Below, piece by piece: positions 18,516-29,145 of a stretch of DNA of 64,000 nucleotides (its first letter is position 1; the number at the start of each line of letters is the position of its first letter). The stretch comes from Gammaproteobacteria bacterium (GTDB lineage Bacteria > Pseudomonadota > Gammaproteobacteria > Arenicellales > Poriferihabitantaceae): the NCBI GenBank assembly GCA_009842505.1, contig VYFG01000139.1, forward strand, positions 1 to 64,000, read 5' to 3'. The position numbers and the translations under genes were made by a program. A model generated the notes under the pieces. That model worked only from the letters and a program-made list of their open reading frames with translations. It ran no database searches and had not been told where the DNA came from.

Positions 18516-20549
18516 ATGTCCAGTTCGCAGGACCCCCTGTTGAGTCCCTTCACGATCCGCGGCAAGCGGTTCCGCAACCGCATCATGTCCACCAGCCATG
18601 CCTGCGGCCTGGAGGAGGACGGCGGCATGCCGGCGGAACGCTACCAGGCCTATCACGAGGCGAAGGCGCGGGGCGGCATCGGTCTGACCATGTTCGGCGG
18701 CTCGGCCTACGTGGCGCCGGATTCCACCTGGCAGTCGGGGCAGCTCAACATGTCCTCGGACCGCATCATCCCCTACCTGACGCAGTTTTCCCGGCGGGTG
18801 CACGATGCCGGTGCGGCGATCATGATCCAGCTGACGCACCTCGGGCGCCGCGGCGAGTCCCTGAGCCAGAACTGGCTCCCCACCCTGGCGCCCTCCGTGG
18901 TGCGGGAAACCGGGCACCGGAGCTTTCCCCGGGAAATGGATCGGCACGACATCGCACGCGTCGTCCGGGCCTTCGGCGACGCGGCCTGGCGTGCCAGGGA
19001 AGGCGGGCTGGAGGGCCTGGAGACCATGATCTGCGGGCATCTGATCGGCCAGTTCCTCTCGCCGGTCACGAACCGGCGAACGGACGTCTACGGCGGCTCC
19101 GAGGAAAACCGTTGCCGTTTCGGCATCGAGGTGCACGAGGAGATCCGCCGCCGGGTGGGGGACGGCTTCATCGTCGGCATGCGTTTCCCCATCGACGAAA
19201 CCCTGGAGGATGGACTGGATTTCGAGGCATGCGTGTCCATGGCGTTGCGTTTCCAGGCATCGGGGCTGGTGGACTACTTCAATGTGAACTACGGCCGCAT
19301 CGACACCGAACTGGTACTGATCACCGATTGCATGCCGGGTATGGCCTCACCCATGGCGCCCTGGCTCGAGAAGGCGGGCGCATTCAAGCGTGAAGTGGGT
19401 CTGCCGGTGTTTCACGCCGCGCGGATCACGGATCTTGCCACCGCCCGATACGCAATCCGTGAGGGCCTGCTCGACATGGTGGCCATGACCCGGGGGCACA
19501 TTGCGGACCCGGAAATCGTCAACAAGCTGATCCGGGGAGAGGAGGAGCGCATCCGGCCCTGCGTTGGGATGACCCATTGCATGGGGGACACCCGCCCCAC
19601 CTGCGCGCACAACGCCGCCACCGGACGGGAACAGCGATGGCCCCAGGTCATCGGCAGGTCGCCGGCACCGAGCCGCCGGTGCGTGGTGGCCGGTGGCGGT
19701 CCCGCGGGACTGGAAGCCGCCCGGGTGCTCGGCAGCCGGGGCCACGACGTCATCCTGTTCGAGGCGGCGGATGACATTGGCGGACAGCTTCGCATGGCCG
19801 GCAGGGCGAGCTGGCGGGGGGATGTCAGCGGCGTCATCGACTGGCGGCGGAACGAACTCGGGCACCTTGGCGTCGACGTGCGTCTCAACACCTATGCGGA
19901 AGCGGAGGACGTCACGGCGGAAAACCCGGATATCGTGATCATCGCCACCGGCGGCGTGCCGGATCTCGAATGGCTGTCCGGCCATGAACTGGTGACCCCG
20001 GCCTGGGATGTGCTCAGCGGGATGGCCACGCCGGTGGACGAGACGGTGATCTATGACGGCACCGGGCGGCATCCCGCACTGACCGTGGCGGAGGTCTGCC
20101 GGGAAGCCGGCAGGGAAATGAAACTGGTGTTGCTGGACGACCGGCCCGGGGTGGAACTGCCTTACGGCGAGCGGGTGATCTGGAAACGGGAGTTTGCCAG
20201 GAAGGGGATCGTGCCGATCCTGGAGCGCCGGCTCACCGGCGTGGAGCGGGACGGGGACCGGCTGCTGGCCCGCTTTCACCATGAACTGACCGGTGAGCCG
20301 ATGACACTGTCGGCGATGCAGGTCGTGGTGGAGCACGGCACTGTGCCCGCCGACGAGCTGTTCCAGTCGCTCAGGGGAGATTCGGTCAACGACGGGGTCA
20401 CCGACCTGGATGCGTTGCTGGCGGGCGAGCCCCAGCCCCACACAGGCGGAGAAAACGGATACGCCCTGTACCGGATCGGCGACGCCGAGTCCAGCCGCAA
20501 CCTGGCGGCGGCGATCTTCGATGCCCTCAGGCTGTGTTCGGTGATGTGA
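18516..20549 (+). CDS. OYE/trimethylamine-dehydrogenase-like FMN/FAD oxidoreductase, candidate N-methylproline demethylase
   Basis: N-terminal OYE barrel (MSSSQDPLLSPFTIRGKRFRNRIMSTSHA), CVGMTHCM..CAHN cluster region, FAD domain VVAGGGPAGLEAARVL. Confidence 0.8.
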   Translation: MSSSQDPLLSPFTIRGKRFRNRIMSTSHACGLEEDGGMPAERYQAYHEAKARGGIGLTMFGGSAYVAPDSTWQSGQLNMSSDRIIPYLTQFSRRVHDAGAAIMIQLTHLGRRGESLSQNWLPTLAPSVVRETGHRSFPREMDRHDIARVVRAFGDAAWRAREGGLEGLETMICGHLIGQFLSPVTNRRTDVYGGSEENRCRFGIEVHEEIRRRVGDGFIVGMRFPIDETLEDGLDFEACVSMALRFQASGLVDYFNVNYGRIDTELVLITDCMPGMASPMAPWLEKAGAFKREVGLPVFHAARITDLATARYAIREGLLDMVAMTRGHIADPEIVNKLIRGEEERIRPCVGMTHCMGDTRPTCAHNAATGREQRWPQVIGRSPAPSRRCVVAGGGPAGLEAARVLGSRGHDVILFEAADDIGGQLRMAGRASWRGDVSGVIDWRRNELGHLGVDVRLNTYAEAEDVTAENPDIVIIATGGVPDLEWLSGHELVTPAWDVLSGMATPVDETVIYDGTGRHPALTVAEVCREAGREMKLVLLDDRPGVELPYGERVIWKREFARKGIVPILERRLTGVERDGDRLLARFHHELTGEPMTLSAMQVVVEHGTVPADELFQSLRGDSVNDGVTDLDALLAGEPQPHTGGENGYALYRIGDAESSRNLAAAIFDALRLCSVM

Positions 20550-20620
20550 CGGACCGGGTCAGCGCCGCCGCGGGGAGGAGCAGGGGGCAGCGCGGTTGAG
20601 CGGGTGCATCAGCCGGCGAT

Positions 20621-21583
20621 TCACCCCGCCGGCCCTGAGGAATCCTCCGCCAATAATATCCCGGCCACCATCAGGTCCAGGTGACCGCCTCCGCCGTTCT
20701 TGTACACGGTGATCTCCCTGCCGGATCGCCTGCCGGGATGTTTTCCGCGCGCAAGATCAAAGAGATCGGCCTGGATATCCTCCCTCGACAGCGTACCCTC
20801 GCTGAACGCCGTGATCAGCTCTCCCGAGTCCTCGAGCGCGCTCCAGGGAGAGTCCACGAACACCGAGGAGCGGCTGATGGCCTCCCCGTCGCATTCATGC
20901 ATGTCGGTGCGGAAGCTGCCCACCAGGTCGAGGTGCGTACCCGGCTTCAGCCACTTTCCCAGGATCAGCGGCTCCGTCGCCATGGTGGCGCAGGTGATCA
21001 GGTCGGCCTCGCGGGTGGCGGCCTCGAGGTCCCGGACGGTGGTGAGTTCGACGCCGGGAAGGTCAAGGTCCCTGACCATGCTCGCGGCTCGGGACGCGGT
21101 GCGGTTCCAGACGGCCACCCGGCGGATGGCGGGACGGACCGCCAGGTGGGCCATGGCCAGGTGCGGCGCCAGTGCGCCGGCACCTACCACCAGCAGGGAT
21201 TTGCAGTCCTCGCGGGCCAGGAAATGGCTGCCGGCGGCGGAGTCGGACGCAGTCTTGCGCAGCGTCAGCGCGGTACCGTCCACCACCGCCCTGGGCTTGC
21301 CGTTTGCGCCGTCGAACAGCACGAACACGGCCTGGACCGACGGCAGTCCGCTGCCGTTGAGCTCGTTGTGCGGAAAGACCGTCACCAGCTTTGCTCCCAT
21401 CGCATGTCCGCGTTGCCAGGCCGGCAGGCTGAGGAAGATGTCCTCGCCTCCCCCGGCGCTCGGCTGCGTCTGGAGCAGGCTCTGGGAAAGGTCCACATCG
21501 CGATGGTGCGCGTCGATCAGGGCCGGAACCAGCGATGCGTAGGGCAATGCCCCGTGGACTTGGCTGCTGTCGAAGAAGCGCAT
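20621..21583 (-). CDS. ornithine cyclodeaminase / mu-crystallin family protein
   Basis: LVVGAGALAPHLAMAHLAVRP, DGTALTLRKTASDSAAGSHFLARED typical of the OCD family. Confidence 0.9.
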   Translation of the reverse strand: MRFFDSSQVHGALPYASLVPALIDAHHRDVDLSQSLLQTQPSAGGGEDIFLSLPAWQRGHAMGAKLVTVFPHNELNGSGLPSVQAVFVLFDGANGKPRAVVDGTALTLRKTASDSAAGSHFLAREDCKSLLVVGAGALAPHLAMAHLAVRPAIRRVAVWNRTASRAASMVRDLDLPGVELTTVRDLEAATREADLITCATMATEPLILGKWLKPGTHLDLVGSFRTDMHECDGEAISRSSVFVDSPWSALEDSGELITAFSEGTLSREDIQADLFDLARGKHPGRRSGREITVYKNGGGGHLDLMVAGILLAEDSSGPAG

Positions 21584-21911
21584 GCTGGAACCCGTTCAGG
21601 AATATCGTGATGATCGTACTGCCGGCCCGGGCATGTGGCGCGATGCCCGGCCCGGAAGAGAATACGCCTTTTGCGGGTCCAGGCATAGCCGTGACCGGCC
21701 GTGATTGGCATCCCCGCGGCTTTCAGCGGAAACTGACCCGGGAGCAACGTAGCGGTTACAATCGGAATTCGGGGTCGGGCCGATCAGGGCGGACCAGGCC
21801 GGCGCATCGCCGCCGTTGAAATCGGGAAGCCAGGGCCCAAGTATTTCTACCAGTGAATTCTTCCAGATCGCCAGAAGGCCAGCAGCAACCGTGAATCAGG
21901 CAACCGTTCCC

Positions 21912-23144
21912 ATGGAATCCAGCGTGACGTTCGACATTGATCGGATACGGCGTGACTTTCCCATCCTGTCCCGGGAGGTCAACGGCCGCCCGCTGGTCTA
22001 TCTCGACAACGGCGCCACCTCGCAAAAGCCCCGGTCGGTGATCGACACCATCGACCGCTACTACACGGATGAGAACGCCAATATTCACCGCGGCGTGCAT
22101 CACCTGAGCCAGGTCGCCACCCAGGCCTACGAGGATGCGCGTGAAACCATTGCCCGGTGGATCAACGCACCGGCGAGCCGCCAGGTGCTGTTTACCCGCG
22201 GCACCACCGAAGCCATCAATCTGGTGGCCTCCAGCTGGGGCCGTGACGTGCTCTTCCCGGGTGACGAGATGGTGGTTTCAACCATGGAGCACCATTCCAA
22301 CATCGTTCCCTGGCAGATGATCTGTGAGGAGCGGTGCGCGAAACTGAAAGTGATTCCCATGTCCGGGAACGGCGAGTTGGACATGGACGCCTTCGAGGGA
22401 CTGCTTACCGAGCGCACCCGGCTGGTGTCGGTGGCCCACGTGTCCAATACGCTGGGCACGATCAACCCGGTGCGGGAGATCATCGCCCGGGCCCATGAGG
22501 CGGGCGCGCTGGTGCTGCTCGACGGCGCCCAGGCGCTGCCGCACATGCGGATCGACGTGCAGGAACTGGGCGCCGACTTCTATGCGTTTTCGGGGCACAA
22601 GGTGTTCGGACCCACCGGCGTCGGCATACTCTACGGGCGCGAGGAACTGCTGGATTCCATGCCGCCCTACCAGGGTGGGGGCGACATGATCGAGAAGGTG
22701 ACTTTCGAGCGCACCACCTACAATACATTGCCGCACAAGTTCGAGGCCGGTACGCCGAACATTGTCGGGGGCATCGGCCTTGCGGCGGCCATTGACTATG
22801 TCTCGGCCATGGACCAGGCGGCATTCATGGCCCACGAGAAGGACCTGCTCGACTACGCCACGTCGGCGCTTTGCGACATTCCCGGGCTCGGCATTGTCGG
22901 CACCGCGGCCGACAAGGCCAGCGTGATTTCCTTCAACCTGGAGGGACAGCATCCGTTTGATGTCGGTACGCTGCTGGATCAGCAGGGTGTGGCGGTCCGC
23001 ACGGGGCATCACTGCACCCAGCCGCTGATGGATTACTACGGCATTCCGGGCACGGTGCGGGCATCCTTCGCGTTCTACAACAGCCGCGCGGATGTGGATG
23101 CGCTGGTCAACGCCATCCGGCGCGCGGCGGACATGCTGGGCTGA
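21912..23144 (+). CDS. sufS: cysteine desulfurase SufS
   Basis: VYLDNGATSQKP, HRGVHHLSQVAT, FSGHKVFGPTGVGILYG, RTGHHCTQPLM. Confidence 0.96.
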   Translation: MESSVTFDIDRIRRDFPILSREVNGRPLVYLDNGATSQKPRSVIDTIDRYYTDENANIHRGVHHLSQVATQAYEDARETIARWINAPASRQVLFTRGTTEAINLVASSWGRDVLFPGDEMVVSTMEHHSNIVPWQMICEERCAKLKVIPMSGNGELDMDAFEGLLTERTRLVSVAHVSNTLGTINPVREIIARAHEAGALVLLDGAQALPHMRIDVQELGADFYAFSGHKVFGPTGVGILYGREELLDSMPPYQGGGDMIEKVTFERTTYNTLPHKFEAGTPNIVGGIGLAAAIDYVSAMDQAAFMAHEKDLLDYATSALCDIPGLGIVGTAADKASVISFNLEGQHPFDVGTLLDQQGVAVRTGHHCTQPLMDYYGIPGTVRASFAFYNSRADVDALVNAIRRAADMLG

Positions 23145-23569
23145 TGAACGGGACCATCAACGCTATCCAGGACGAGGTGGTGGAGGAGTTCGGCTTTTTC
23201 GACCGGTGGATGGACAAGTATGAATACCTGATCGACCTCGGCAGGAAACTGCCGCTGATCGATGCGGCGTACAGGGACAGCGCACACCTGATCCCCGGTT
23301 GCCAGAGCCAGGTCTGGCTCCATTCCGAACTTGAGGGCGGACGCGTCCGGTTCACCGCGGACAGCGATGCCATCATCACCAAGGGCATCATCGCGCTCCT
23401 CGTCCGGGTGCTGTCGGATCAGAAACCGGGCGATATCGCCGCCGCGGACCTTTACTTCATCGACCGCATCGGTCTCAGGGAACACCTGTCGCCCACCCGG
23501 TCCAACGGCCTGGTCAACATGGTCAACCGGATGCGGACGATCGGGGAGGAATACGCCCGGTTGAACTGA
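23144..23569 (+). CDS. sufE: cysteine desulfuration protein SufE
   Basis: KYEYLIDLGRKLP...LIPGCQSQVWL; overlaps the sufS stop. Confidence 0.96.
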   Translation: MNGTINAIQDEVVEEFGFFDRWMDKYEYLIDLGRKLPLIDAAYRDSAHLIPGCQSQVWLHSELEGGRVRFTADSDAIITKGIIALLVRVLSDQKPGDIAAADLYFIDRIGLREHLSPTRSNGLVNMVNRMRTIGEEYARLN

Positions 23570-23697
23570 ACCGTCCGGGTACTTGTCCGGCTTCGCCATG
23601 GCCGGGCCGGAGGGTTCGGTCCGCTACGGGTGTCCTGCCACGGCCGGGCGGGAGCTGCCGCCGGTTCGGGTTCGAAGCCGGCGGCGGCAGTCTGATG

Positions 23698-25671
23698 CTA
23701 CTGGTCCGTGGCGGTGACAGACTGGGCCAGGCGCACGAGCCGGATGAACTCGTTCCGGTAGCCGTAGGGGTCGTCCCCGCGCGCGCCCTGCGCCAGTGCG
23801 ACGACATCGTCATAACCGTATTCGACGGTGTAACGCCCCCCGTGCAGCAGTTCGCCGAAGGCGGCGACTGCCGCGGCAAAGCGCACATCACGGGGTGCGT
23901 CGTCCACGGTCCCGAACGCATCTGCGACGGTGACAGGCCGCGTGATCAGTGTGCTGGTCTCGGCGTCGGGCTGCTTGTAGCGGATTTTCAGGAAAGCGAA
24001 TTCGTCATTGAATTCGGTGCCCGGCTCCGAACTGTTTTCCTGATAACGGAGGGGCCGTATCAGGCCCCCGTCCGAATCCGTCAGTATCACCTCGTAGATG
24101 GCGGTGACCGTATGTCCCGCACCGATTTCTCCGGCATCGACCTTGTCGTTGCGGAAATCCTCGCGCGCGAGCATGCGGGTCTCGTAGCCGATCAGCCGAT
24201 ACTCCCGAACCGCCGCGGGGTTGAACTCCACCTGTATCTTCACGTCCTTCGCGATGGTCACGAGCGTCGAGGTCACTTCCTCGAGCAAGACCTTGCGGGC
24301 CTCCGACAGTGAATCGATGTAGGCGGCGTTGCCGTTGCCGCTCTGGGCAAGGTGCTGCATGATGTCGTCATTGTAGTTCCCCATCCCGAAGCCGAGCACC
24401 GACAGTGAGATCCCGCTCGCGCGCTTGCGCGAGATGAAGTCCTCCAGTTCCCCGGGGTCGGTCATGCCCACGTTGAAATCCCCGTCCGTGGCGAGGATCA
24501 CCCGGTTGACGCCGTCCTCGACCAGATGCTGCTCGGCCAGGAGGTAGGCCTGGCGGATGCCCTCCTCGCCTGCGGTGGAGCCGCCGGCCCAGAGATTTTC
24601 AAGACTGGCCAGGATCGTTTTCCGGTCAGCGGCCGGGGTCGGCTCCAGCACCACGCCGGAGGACCCGGCATACGCCACGATCGCGACCCGGTCATCCGGT
24701 GCCAGGGCGGTCAGCAGGAGCTTGAAGGAACGGATCAGAAGCGGCAGCTTGTTCGGCTCGTCCATGGACCCCGAGGTGTCGATGAGAAACACCAGGTTCG
24801 CACGGGGCGCGGCGCTCCGGTCTATCTCGTATCCCTTGATTCCGATGTGCATCAGCCGGGCCGCCTCGTTCCACGGTGCCGGCATCAGGGAGACCTGCGC
24901 CGCGAACGGCGGGTTTCGCGTCTCGGGCGGAGTGTAGTCGTAGGCGAAGTAGTTGATGAGTTCCTCGGTTCGCACCGCATCCGTGTCATGGGGCAGATAT
25001 CCGTGGTTCAGCGAAGCCCTGAGGAAAGCGTACGAGGCGGTGTCCACGTCAATGGAGAAGGTCGATACCGGCTCCTCGGCGGCCACCTTGACGGGGTTGG
25101 GAGAGAACTCCGTGAAGCGGTCCTCGCCCTGATATTGGGAATGGAGGGATTCGGCCGGATTTGACAATATCATCAGGCCTCCAGACTTGTTACCGGCCTG
25201 GTAGACCTGCGACCACAACCCGTCCTCCACGGACAGCGGCTGGGTTACGCTTTCTTCCAGTGCTCTGGTTCTGGCCTCCAGGTCCAGAGTCATCTCCGCC
25301 GCGATCTTGGCTTCGTCCCCGGCCGGCTGCTCCGTGCTCGCCGCGGGGGCAGGCGGAGGCTGGTAGGACTGGTAGGGCAGTTTCTGCGTCACCAGGATCT
25401 GGTAGGTGATCAGTCCGGTAACCGCCAAGGCGGCACTCCCGGCGAATGCGAGTGAAGGGCGTGTCAGGGGCATGGCAAGTCTCCTTATCCATTGTGCGAA
25501 TGCGCCGGAATTCGGCGCTCTTCCCCTGTGACGTACTGCGTCGCCGATTCCTTGGTGATGGCGGCTGAACGCCACCTTCGCCTCGGAGATTGTCCGCTCG
25601 CGCACCGGTGCCGGTGCCCGCGGTGTCGTCGCGTGAAGCGCCGACTCAAGTTTCTCGAGTTCGTCACTCAT
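23698..25671 (-). CDS. von Willebrand factor type A domain protein (YfbK-like)
   Basis: TFSIDVDTASYAFLRASLNHGYLP, NLVFLIDTSGSMDEPNKLPLL, ATDGDFNVGMTD; start set at the ATG overlapping the sigma gene. Confidence 0.92.
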   Translation of the reverse strand: MSDELEKLESALHATTPRAPAPVRERTISEAKVAFSRHHQGIGDAVRHRGRAPNSGAFAQWIRRLAMPLTRPSLAFAGSAALAVTGLITYQILVTQKLPYQSYQPPPAPAASTEQPAGDEAKIAAEMTLDLEARTRALEESVTQPLSVEDGLWSQVYQAGNKSGGLMILSNPAESLHSQYQGEDRFTEFSPNPVKVAAEEPVSTFSIDVDTASYAFLRASLNHGYLPHDTDAVRTEELINYFAYDYTPPETRNPPFAAQVSLMPAPWNEAARLMHIGIKGYEIDRSAAPRANLVFLIDTSGSMDEPNKLPLLIRSFKLLLTALAPDDRVAIVAYAGSSGVVLEPTPAADRKTILASLENLWAGGSTAGEEGIRQAYLLAEQHLVEDGVNRVILATDGDFNVGMTDPGELEDFISRKRASGISLSVLGFGMGNYNDDIMQHLAQSGNGNAAYIDSLSEARKVLLEEVTSTLVTIAKDVKIQVEFNPAAVREYRLIGYETRMLAREDFRNDKVDAGEIGAGHTVTAIYEVILTDSDGGLIRPLRYQENSSEPGTEFNDEFAFLKIRYKQPDAETSTLITRPVTVADAFGTVDDAPRDVRFAAAVAAFGELLHGGRYTVEYGYDDVVALAQGARGDDPYGYRNEFIRLVRLAQSVTATDQ

Positions 25672-26213
25672 CAGGCTGTTTCCTCTTCTGCGGCCAGGGC
25701 ACGAAGTCGTCTGCGAACCTCGTGCATCCGCCATGAAACCGTCTTTTCCGAGATGCCGAGCACCTCTCCTGCCTCCGCGTGGCGCAGCCCCTCTCCGAGC
25801 ACCAGGAACACGGTGGTCCTCAGTTCTTCCGACAATTCGCCGAGGGCCTGGCGCAGCCAGACCGACTCGAACATGCCGGTGCCCTGGCCTTCCCGGGCAA
25901 GGGAATCGAGTTCGGCATAGTTCCGCTCGCCCCGCTGACGCGCGGTCCTGCGGCGCAGGGCATCGTGGGCGGCATTGACCACGACCCGGTAGAGCCATGT
26001 GGTGAACCGGCTTTCTCCGCGGAAGGAGGAGAGCTTGGCTGGCAACGCCACACAGACCTCCTGGGCGAGGTCCGCCGCCTCCTCCGCTTCCCCGAGCACA
26101 CGGGCGCCCACCCGGTAGATCCGGTCATAGTGGCGCTCAAGCAGTGCCGCGAACGCATCCGGATCACCCGCGGCAGCCTTGCGGGCCAGCGAACTGTCGG
26201 TGTTGTCACCCAT
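25671..26213 (-). CDS. ECF-type RNA polymerase sigma factor
   Basis: Region 2/4 features: DLAQEVCVALPAKLSSFRGESRFTTWLYRVVVNAAHDALRRR; AGEVLGISEKTVSWRMHEVRRRL. Confidence 0.93.
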   Translation of the reverse strand: MGDNTDSSLARKAAAGDPDAFAALLERHYDRIYRVGARVLGEAEEAADLAQEVCVALPAKLSSFRGESRFTTWLYRVVVNAAHDALRRRTARQRGERNYAELDSLAREGQGTGMFESVWLRQALGELSEELRTTVFLVLGEGLRHAEAGEVLGISEKTVSWRMHEVRRRLRALAAEEETA

Positions 26214-26514
26214 GGGGGTACATCATGGTTCATCCCACAGCAATTTTCCCGTTTGACGCATGCCGTACAGGAATCCTTGGGTTACCCCGCGGGCGGGAAG
26301 GCAGGCGGCGGCGTCACGGTTGCTGGCCCCGGCAGGGATAGCCTCTGCAATGGCGTCGTATTCCGGCGGGAGAGTCCGGGTGCGCATTTCTTCTCGTCCA
26401 GACCCCGCGAATCCGGAACGAATCATGTCCGGGGATTCCGCCTGCCGGAAATTCCGGAGTTCGGTTTGTTTCCCGGATTTCCTGCCGGCGGAATCTCGCT
26501 CCTCCGGGCGGAAA

Positions 26515-27123
26515 TCAGTCTTGTCCGGACATCGCTGCCGAATCGGCGGCGATTCCCCGTACCAATCGCACGAGGTGTTCCGAAGTGGAGCCGAATGGCG
26601 CCATGGCCCGGATCGTCCCTTCGGGGTCCAGGACATAAACATTGGCCGGGTGTTCCATGGTGTAGCTGGTGCCCTGTTCGATCCGCCGGTAGGAGATGTT
26701 GTACTGGTTCGCCACTTCCCTGATCTCCTCCTCGGTGCCGGTCAGCCCGATGAGGTCCGGATGAAAGAAGGTGACGTAGGACGCCAGCCGCTCCACGGTG
26801 TCCCGCGAAGGGTCGATGGTGACGAAAAGGCCGGTTACCTGGTCATCGGGAAGTGCGTGGAGGGCACGCCCGATGTTGGACAGTTCCAATGGGCAGACAT
26901 CGGGACAGCTGGTGAACCCGAAGTACAGCAGGACAATCTTTCCCTTCAGCCTGTCCGATTCGAACCGGCTGCCGTCATGCGCCGTCAGCGTGAAACTGTC
27001 GCCGGCGGATGGAAGGGATTCTGCCTTGGCATTGACCGGTGCCGACAGGAGCAATCCCGGCGAAGTCAGCAACAGCGCCCCGACAAGACAGTGAATCAGG
27101 CGGGATCCGGGCCGTGCATTCAT
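26515..27123 (-). CDS. SCO1/SenC family copper chaperone
   Basis: LYFGFTSCPDVCPLELSNIGRAL, FVTIDPSRDTVERL, canonical CxxxC. Confidence 0.95.
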   Translation of the reverse strand: MNARPGSRLIHCLVGALLLTSPGLLLSAPVNAKAESLPSAGDSFTLTAHDGSRFESDRLKGKIVLLYFGFTSCPDVCPLELSNIGRALHALPDDQVTGLFVTIDPSRDTVERLASYVTFFHPDLIGLTGTEEEIREVANQYNISYRRIEQGTSYTMEHPANVYVLDPEGTIRAMAPFGSTSEHLVRLVRGIAADSAAMSGQD

Positions 27124-29069
27124 GGGTCGCGGCCGGAATTCTGCCCGGGATCGCCCACCGGCGCGGCGAATGCATCGAGCACCAGTGCATCCACGTTATC
27201 CCCCGTCAGGGCATGCAGGAAGGCAACCAGGTCCTCCTGTTCGCCGGCATCCAGGCCCAATGGCCGGATCAGCGGGCTGAGGAGTTCGTGGTCCACGCCG
27301 CCCCGGTTGTAGAACTCAACGACCTCCTCCAGGGTGCTGAACTGGCCGTTGTGCATATAGGGCGCGGTCAACGCGACGTTGCGCAGGGTGGGCGTGCGGA
27401 ATTTCCAGCGGTCCGCCGGATCCTCGGTGATCTCGTAGAGCCCGACATCCCCGGGAGGCTTTTCGCCGACGGAAGCCATTACTTCAGGATCCACATCCAG
27501 GAAGACCCCGGGCGCCAGGGTGACGCGGCTCGGCTTGAAGGCATCGCCGATGGAGTTCTCGAAACCCAGGCCGGCGTTGTGAAGCCGGTGATCCGTAAAC
27601 AGCGCGTGATCCCTGTTGACAAGATGGCAACTGGAGCATCCGGCCTTGCCGGTGAACAGGCTGAAGCCGCGCCGTGCGGCATCGTCGAGCGCCGTCTCGT
27701 CCTTGCCGTAGAACCAGCGGTCGAACGGCGAGTTGGCCGAAAGGAGGGTTCGTTCGTAGCTGGCGATCGCCATGCCCAGGGTTTCCATGCCGATGGGTCT
27801 TCCGTCGAAGGCCTCCTCGAACATGCCCTCGTAGTCCGCAAAGGACCGGATCTTCCCGAGCAGGTAGCCCACCGACGGGTTCGCCATCTCGTTCCGGGCC
27901 AGGAACGGCGCCCAGATCTGTTGCTCCAGGTTTTCCTCGCGCCCGTCGTGAAACAGTTTTTCCATGTAGGCGACGTTGTACAGCGTGGGGGCATTGCGGC
28001 GTACCGAGCGCCCCTCGACGCCCACCGCGGTGGCCATTTCGTTGTTGGAGAATCCCTGCTCCGGGATGTGGCACATGGCACAGGAAAAGGTGTCGTTGAT
28101 CGACAGGCGGCGGTCGTAGAACAGTTTCCTGCCGAGTTCGATCTTTTCCCGGGACAAGATATTGTCCGGCGGCTCGGGTATGGGCGGCAGTCCGAGGGGA
28201 GGGGACTCGGCAAGCCCGAGGAGGTCGAACCCCTCTCCCTTCCGGTCGGTGAGGGCCAGGCTGTCCGTTACATAGTCTTCGGACTCGTAGCCTTCCTTGT
28301 CATCGCCGGGGCGCGACAGGACGCTGCCTGACCTGGCCAGCGCCGGGACGGCCCCTTTTCCGTCCGCTTCGAGGAACAGGGAGCGTATGTCGTTCAGCAG
28401 AAGGTCCGCATGCAGGAAGGACACGCTGTAGATGTTGCGGATTTTCCGGTCGGGGTCGATCAGGAACACCTTGAGCAGATGGGAGATGTCCAGGGTTTCC
28501 CCCGTTTTTGCGTCAACCAGTTTCTGCATGTCCTGTCCATAGGCATCGAGAATCGGCTTCAGCGTTTCCTCGGAGTCTGTCGTGACGAAGTCCCAGTCGC
28601 CCCTGGTGCCCGCAAAGCGGAAGTTGTTGCCATAGAGCTTCATGACTTCGGGCGTGTCGCGCTCGGGGTCCAGGCTCAGGCTGACAAGGCGCAGGCCGGC
28701 TTCCAGTTCCGGGTCATCCTGCATCGTCGATTTCAGCCGGTTGAACACATAGGAGGACAGCGGGCATCCGTTGATGTCGCTGCACCGGCTGAACATGAAG
28801 TTCAGCAGGACAATGCGGCCGTCATAGAGGTCGTGGAGGCGGATGCGCCGATTCTCCTCGTCGAGGACCTGCGCATCCCTGGCCGCGCCCAAGGGAGGGA
28901 GGCCGTAGCTGCCGGGTTCCGGCAATTCGTATTCCAGGGGCCCGTAACCGAGTGCGAGTATTCCGCTGCCGGTGTCGGCATGGGTCACGTGGGCGGGCAC
29001 CAGGAACAGGAACGCGCTCCAAAGGAGTGCGCATGATGTTCGGGCTCGCCCGGAAGTGGCCCATGCCAT
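27120..29069 (-). CDS. mauG-like: SCO-like domain fused to di-haem MauG/cytochrome c peroxidase
   Basis: N-terminal redoxin (LLNFMFSRCSDINGCPLSSYVF), C-terminal di-haem domain with FSCAMCHIPEQGFS and GCSSCH; start set at the ATG before the signal peptide. Confidence 0.88.
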   Translation of the reverse strand: MAWATSGRARTSCALLWSAFLFLVPAHVTHADTGSGILALGYGPLEYELPEPGSYGLPPLGAARDAQVLDEENRRIRLHDLYDGRIVLLNFMFSRCSDINGCPLSSYVFNRLKSTMQDDPELEAGLRLVSLSLDPERDTPEVMKLYGNNFRFAGTRGDWDFVTTDSEETLKPILDAYGQDMQKLVDAKTGETLDISHLLKVFLIDPDRKIRNIYSVSFLHADLLLNDIRSLFLEADGKGAVPALARSGSVLSRPGDDKEGYESEDYVTDSLALTDRKGEGFDLLGLAESPPLGLPPIPEPPDNILSREKIELGRKLFYDRRLSINDTFSCAMCHIPEQGFSNNEMATAVGVEGRSVRRNAPTLYNVAYMEKLFHDGREENLEQQIWAPFLARNEMANPSVGYLLGKIRSFADYEGMFEEAFDGRPIGMETLGMAIASYERTLLSANSPFDRWFYGKDETALDDAARRGFSLFTGKAGCSSCHLVNRDHALFTDHRLHNAGLGFENSIGDAFKPSRVTLAPGVFLDVDPEVMASVGEKPPGDVGLYEITEDPADRWKFRTPTLRNVALTAPYMHNGQFSTLEEVVEFYNRGGVDHELLSPLIRPLGLDAGEQEDLVAFLHALTGDNVDALVLDAFAAPVGDPGQNSGRDP

Positions 29070-29145
29070 TTGGCAGACTTCCGAAAAACCAGGGAACCGG
29101 AACCCCGGGCGCACCGGCGGAACGTGCCGGTGCGCCGTCAGGGGG

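Noticed and set aside
27039-28331. 430-aa plus-strand ORF
   Set aside because: Antisense to the SCO and MauG-like genes; composition of a shadow frame.
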